Origin: Treponema sp.
GTDB lineage: Bacteria; Spirochaetota; Spirochaetia; Treponematales; Breznakiellaceae
DNA: 5,155 nt
Direction of reading: 5' to 3'
NCBI GenBank assembly: GCA_031273405.1
Contig: JAISRW010000238.1
Coordinates: 1-5,155 of the forward strand
A program made the translations under genes and the position numbers. The notes below the pieces were generated by a model, which was not told the origin of the DNA, searched no databases, and saw only the letters and a list, made by a program, of their open reading frames with translations. Numbering within the stretch: the first letter of the stretch is position 1; every line of letters starts with the position of its first letter. Positions 4,113 through 5,155 of this stretch are shown here, piece by piece.

Positions 4113-5155
4113 ATGCTGGATTATCACTTTATCGTAGAAAATCTTGAAGCGGTGAAAAAAAACATCGCCGACCGTTATATGAAAGCCGACGCCGACGCGG
4201 TGGCGGGGCTTTTTAACCGCCGCAGGGAACTGGCGACGGCTCTGCAAAACCTTCAGCAGCAGAGGAATTCCAACGCCGCCTCCATGAAGGGCGGAGGAGC
4301 CAAAGAACCGGGAAAGCGGGAGGCCCTCATCGAGGAAGGGAAAAAGCTAAAGGACAGCATCGCCGCCTCGGAAGCCGAATTGGCGCGGGTGGAGAAGGAG
4401 CTTGAAGCGGAGGCCAGGAAGATCCCCAACATGGCCCATCCGGAAGCGCCGGTGGGGAAGGAAGACAAGGATAACCTGGAAGTCAAGCGGGTTGGCGAGC
4501 CGGTTACATTCGATTTCGTACCCGCGGATCATGTAAAGCTGGGCCAGGATCTGGACATCATCGATTTTGATTCGGGGACCAAGGTTTCGGGGACCAAATT
4601 CTACTACCTCAAAAACGAGGGGGTCTTCCTGGAACTGGGCCTCGTCCGCTTCGCCCTGGACATACTGCAGAAGAAGGGCTTTACCCCCTTTATCACCCCG
4701 GATGTGGCGAAAGAGGAGATCCTGGAGGGCATAGGCTTTAACCCCAGGGGCGCGGAATCCAACGTGTATACCCTGGAAGGGCCGGAGCACGGGGCTTCCT
4801 GCCTGGTGGGAACCGCGGAGATCACCCTGGGGGGCTACTACGCGGACACGATCTTTCCCAAAGAAAAGCTGCCCCTCCGCATGGCCGGGCTTTCCCACTG
4901 CTTCCGCCGGGAGGCCGGGGCGGCGGGCCAGTTCTCCAAGGGCCTCTACCGGGTGCACCAGTTTACCAAGCTTGAGATGTTCGTCTACTGCCTGCCCGAA
5001 GAATCCGGGGCCTTCCACGAGGAACTCCGTTCCATCGAGGAAGAAATTTTCTCAACCCTGGAGATCCCCTTCCGGGTGGTGGATACCTGCACCGGCGACC
5101 TGGGGGCCCCGGCCTACCGCAAGTGGGACCTGGAGGCCTGGATGCCGGGCCGGGC
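4113..5155 (+). CDS. serS: Seryl-tRNA synthetase, 3' end cut by the window
   Basis: This cytoplasmic class II synthetase charges tRNA-Ser (and tRNA-Sec where present) with serine. The window shows 347 codons of a protein usually near 425 aa, and the frame is open to the last base. Residues 1 to about 105 form the N-terminal tRNA-binding arm, a charged coiled coil (for example LFNRRRELATALQNLQQQRN and EAELARVEKELEAEARKIPN). The catalytic core follows: FITPDV near 193-198, the serine-recognising TAE at 234-236, motif 2 CFRREAGAAG at 263-272, VHQFTKLEMF at 281-290 and DLGAPAYRKWDLEAWMPGR at 329-347. Motif 3 with its catalytic arginine lies beyond the window. The G.YRVHQF.KLEMF and DLGAPAYRK.D.EAWMPG pattern resembles the organellar/bacterial subtype more than the E. 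coli one. The start at 4113 gives the usual MLDYHFIVENLEAVK opening. It has no Shine-Dalgarno, but a -10 element sits 6 nt upstream. Confidence 0.97.
   Translation, partial: MLDYHFIVENLEAVKKNIADRYMKADADAVAGLFNRRRELATALQNLQQQRNSNAASMKGGGAKEPGKREALIEEGKKLKDSIAASEAELARVEKELEAEARKIPNMAHPEAPVGKEDKDNLEVKRVGEPVTFDFVPADHVKLGQDLDIIDFDSGTKVSGTKFYYLKNEGVFLELGLVRFALDILQKKGFTPFITPDVAKEEILEGIGFNPRGAESNVYTLEGPEHGASCLVGTAEITLGGYYADTIFPKEKLPLRMAGLSHCFRREAGAAGQFSKGLYRVHQFTKLEMFVYCLPEESGAFHEELRSIEEEIFSTLEIPFRVVDTCTGDLGAPAYRKWDLEAWMPGR

Noticed and set aside
4347..5018. Long open frame (223 codons) on the minus strand
   Set aside because: It is antisense to serS, whose motifs are unmistakable. The frame is open because of the G+C-leaning codon use of serS.

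Overview
The window is an ordinary bacterial chromosomal segment. It appears to come from a G+C-leaning diderm, and a spirochaete of the Treponema type is my best guess. The main hint is the solute-binding protein, whose signal peptide ends in AFA followed at once by a GGGGQQ-type glycine/glutamine linker. I associate that layout with termite-gut Treponema binding proteins. This is recollection rather than a search result, so the lineage call is tentative.

Positions 1-3335 (+ strand) hold the 3' part of a carbohydrate-type (CUT2/RbsABC-like) ABC importer operon. It contains the C-terminal 51 residues of a double-NBD ATPase, two different membrane permeases (330 and about 334 aa) and a periplasmic substrate-binding protein (346 aa). 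The order ATPase-permease-permease-binding protein is that of lsrACDB. The protein sequences, particularly the second permease and the LWNPIDLGYL segment of the binding protein, point to the rhamnose (RhaSTPQ) / autoinducer-2 (LsrACDB) branch. The substrate cannot be settled because no catabolic gene is visible. All three complete genes have good Shine-Dalgarno sequences. A terminator-like hairpin plus T-rich tract sits just before the binding-protein gene, and a strong two-tier intrinsic terminator closes the operon (3364-3423).

Positions 3336-3690 are a 355-base stretch without a convincing gene but rich in structure: the operon terminator, a small hairpin, a nested inverted-repeat element (about 3513-3625) with short direct repeats inside it, and a perfect 16-bp stem-loop (3628-3663) with no T-tract on either side.

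Positions 3691-5155 hold two divergent genes. On the minus strand is a 120-aa thioredoxin-fold-like protein with a single-cysteine WCPQW site. On the plus strand is serS (seryl-tRNA synthetase), cut by the window end after 347 codons. The 59-bp gap between them carries no Shine-Dalgarno for either gene. Instead each start codon lies 6 nt after a -10-like hexamer that has a TTG-type -35 exactly 17 bp further upstream, which suggests a back-to-back pair of leaderless promoters. I found no obviously new defence or mobile system. The points most worth a second look are the leaderless divergent promoter pair and the structured intergenic element.
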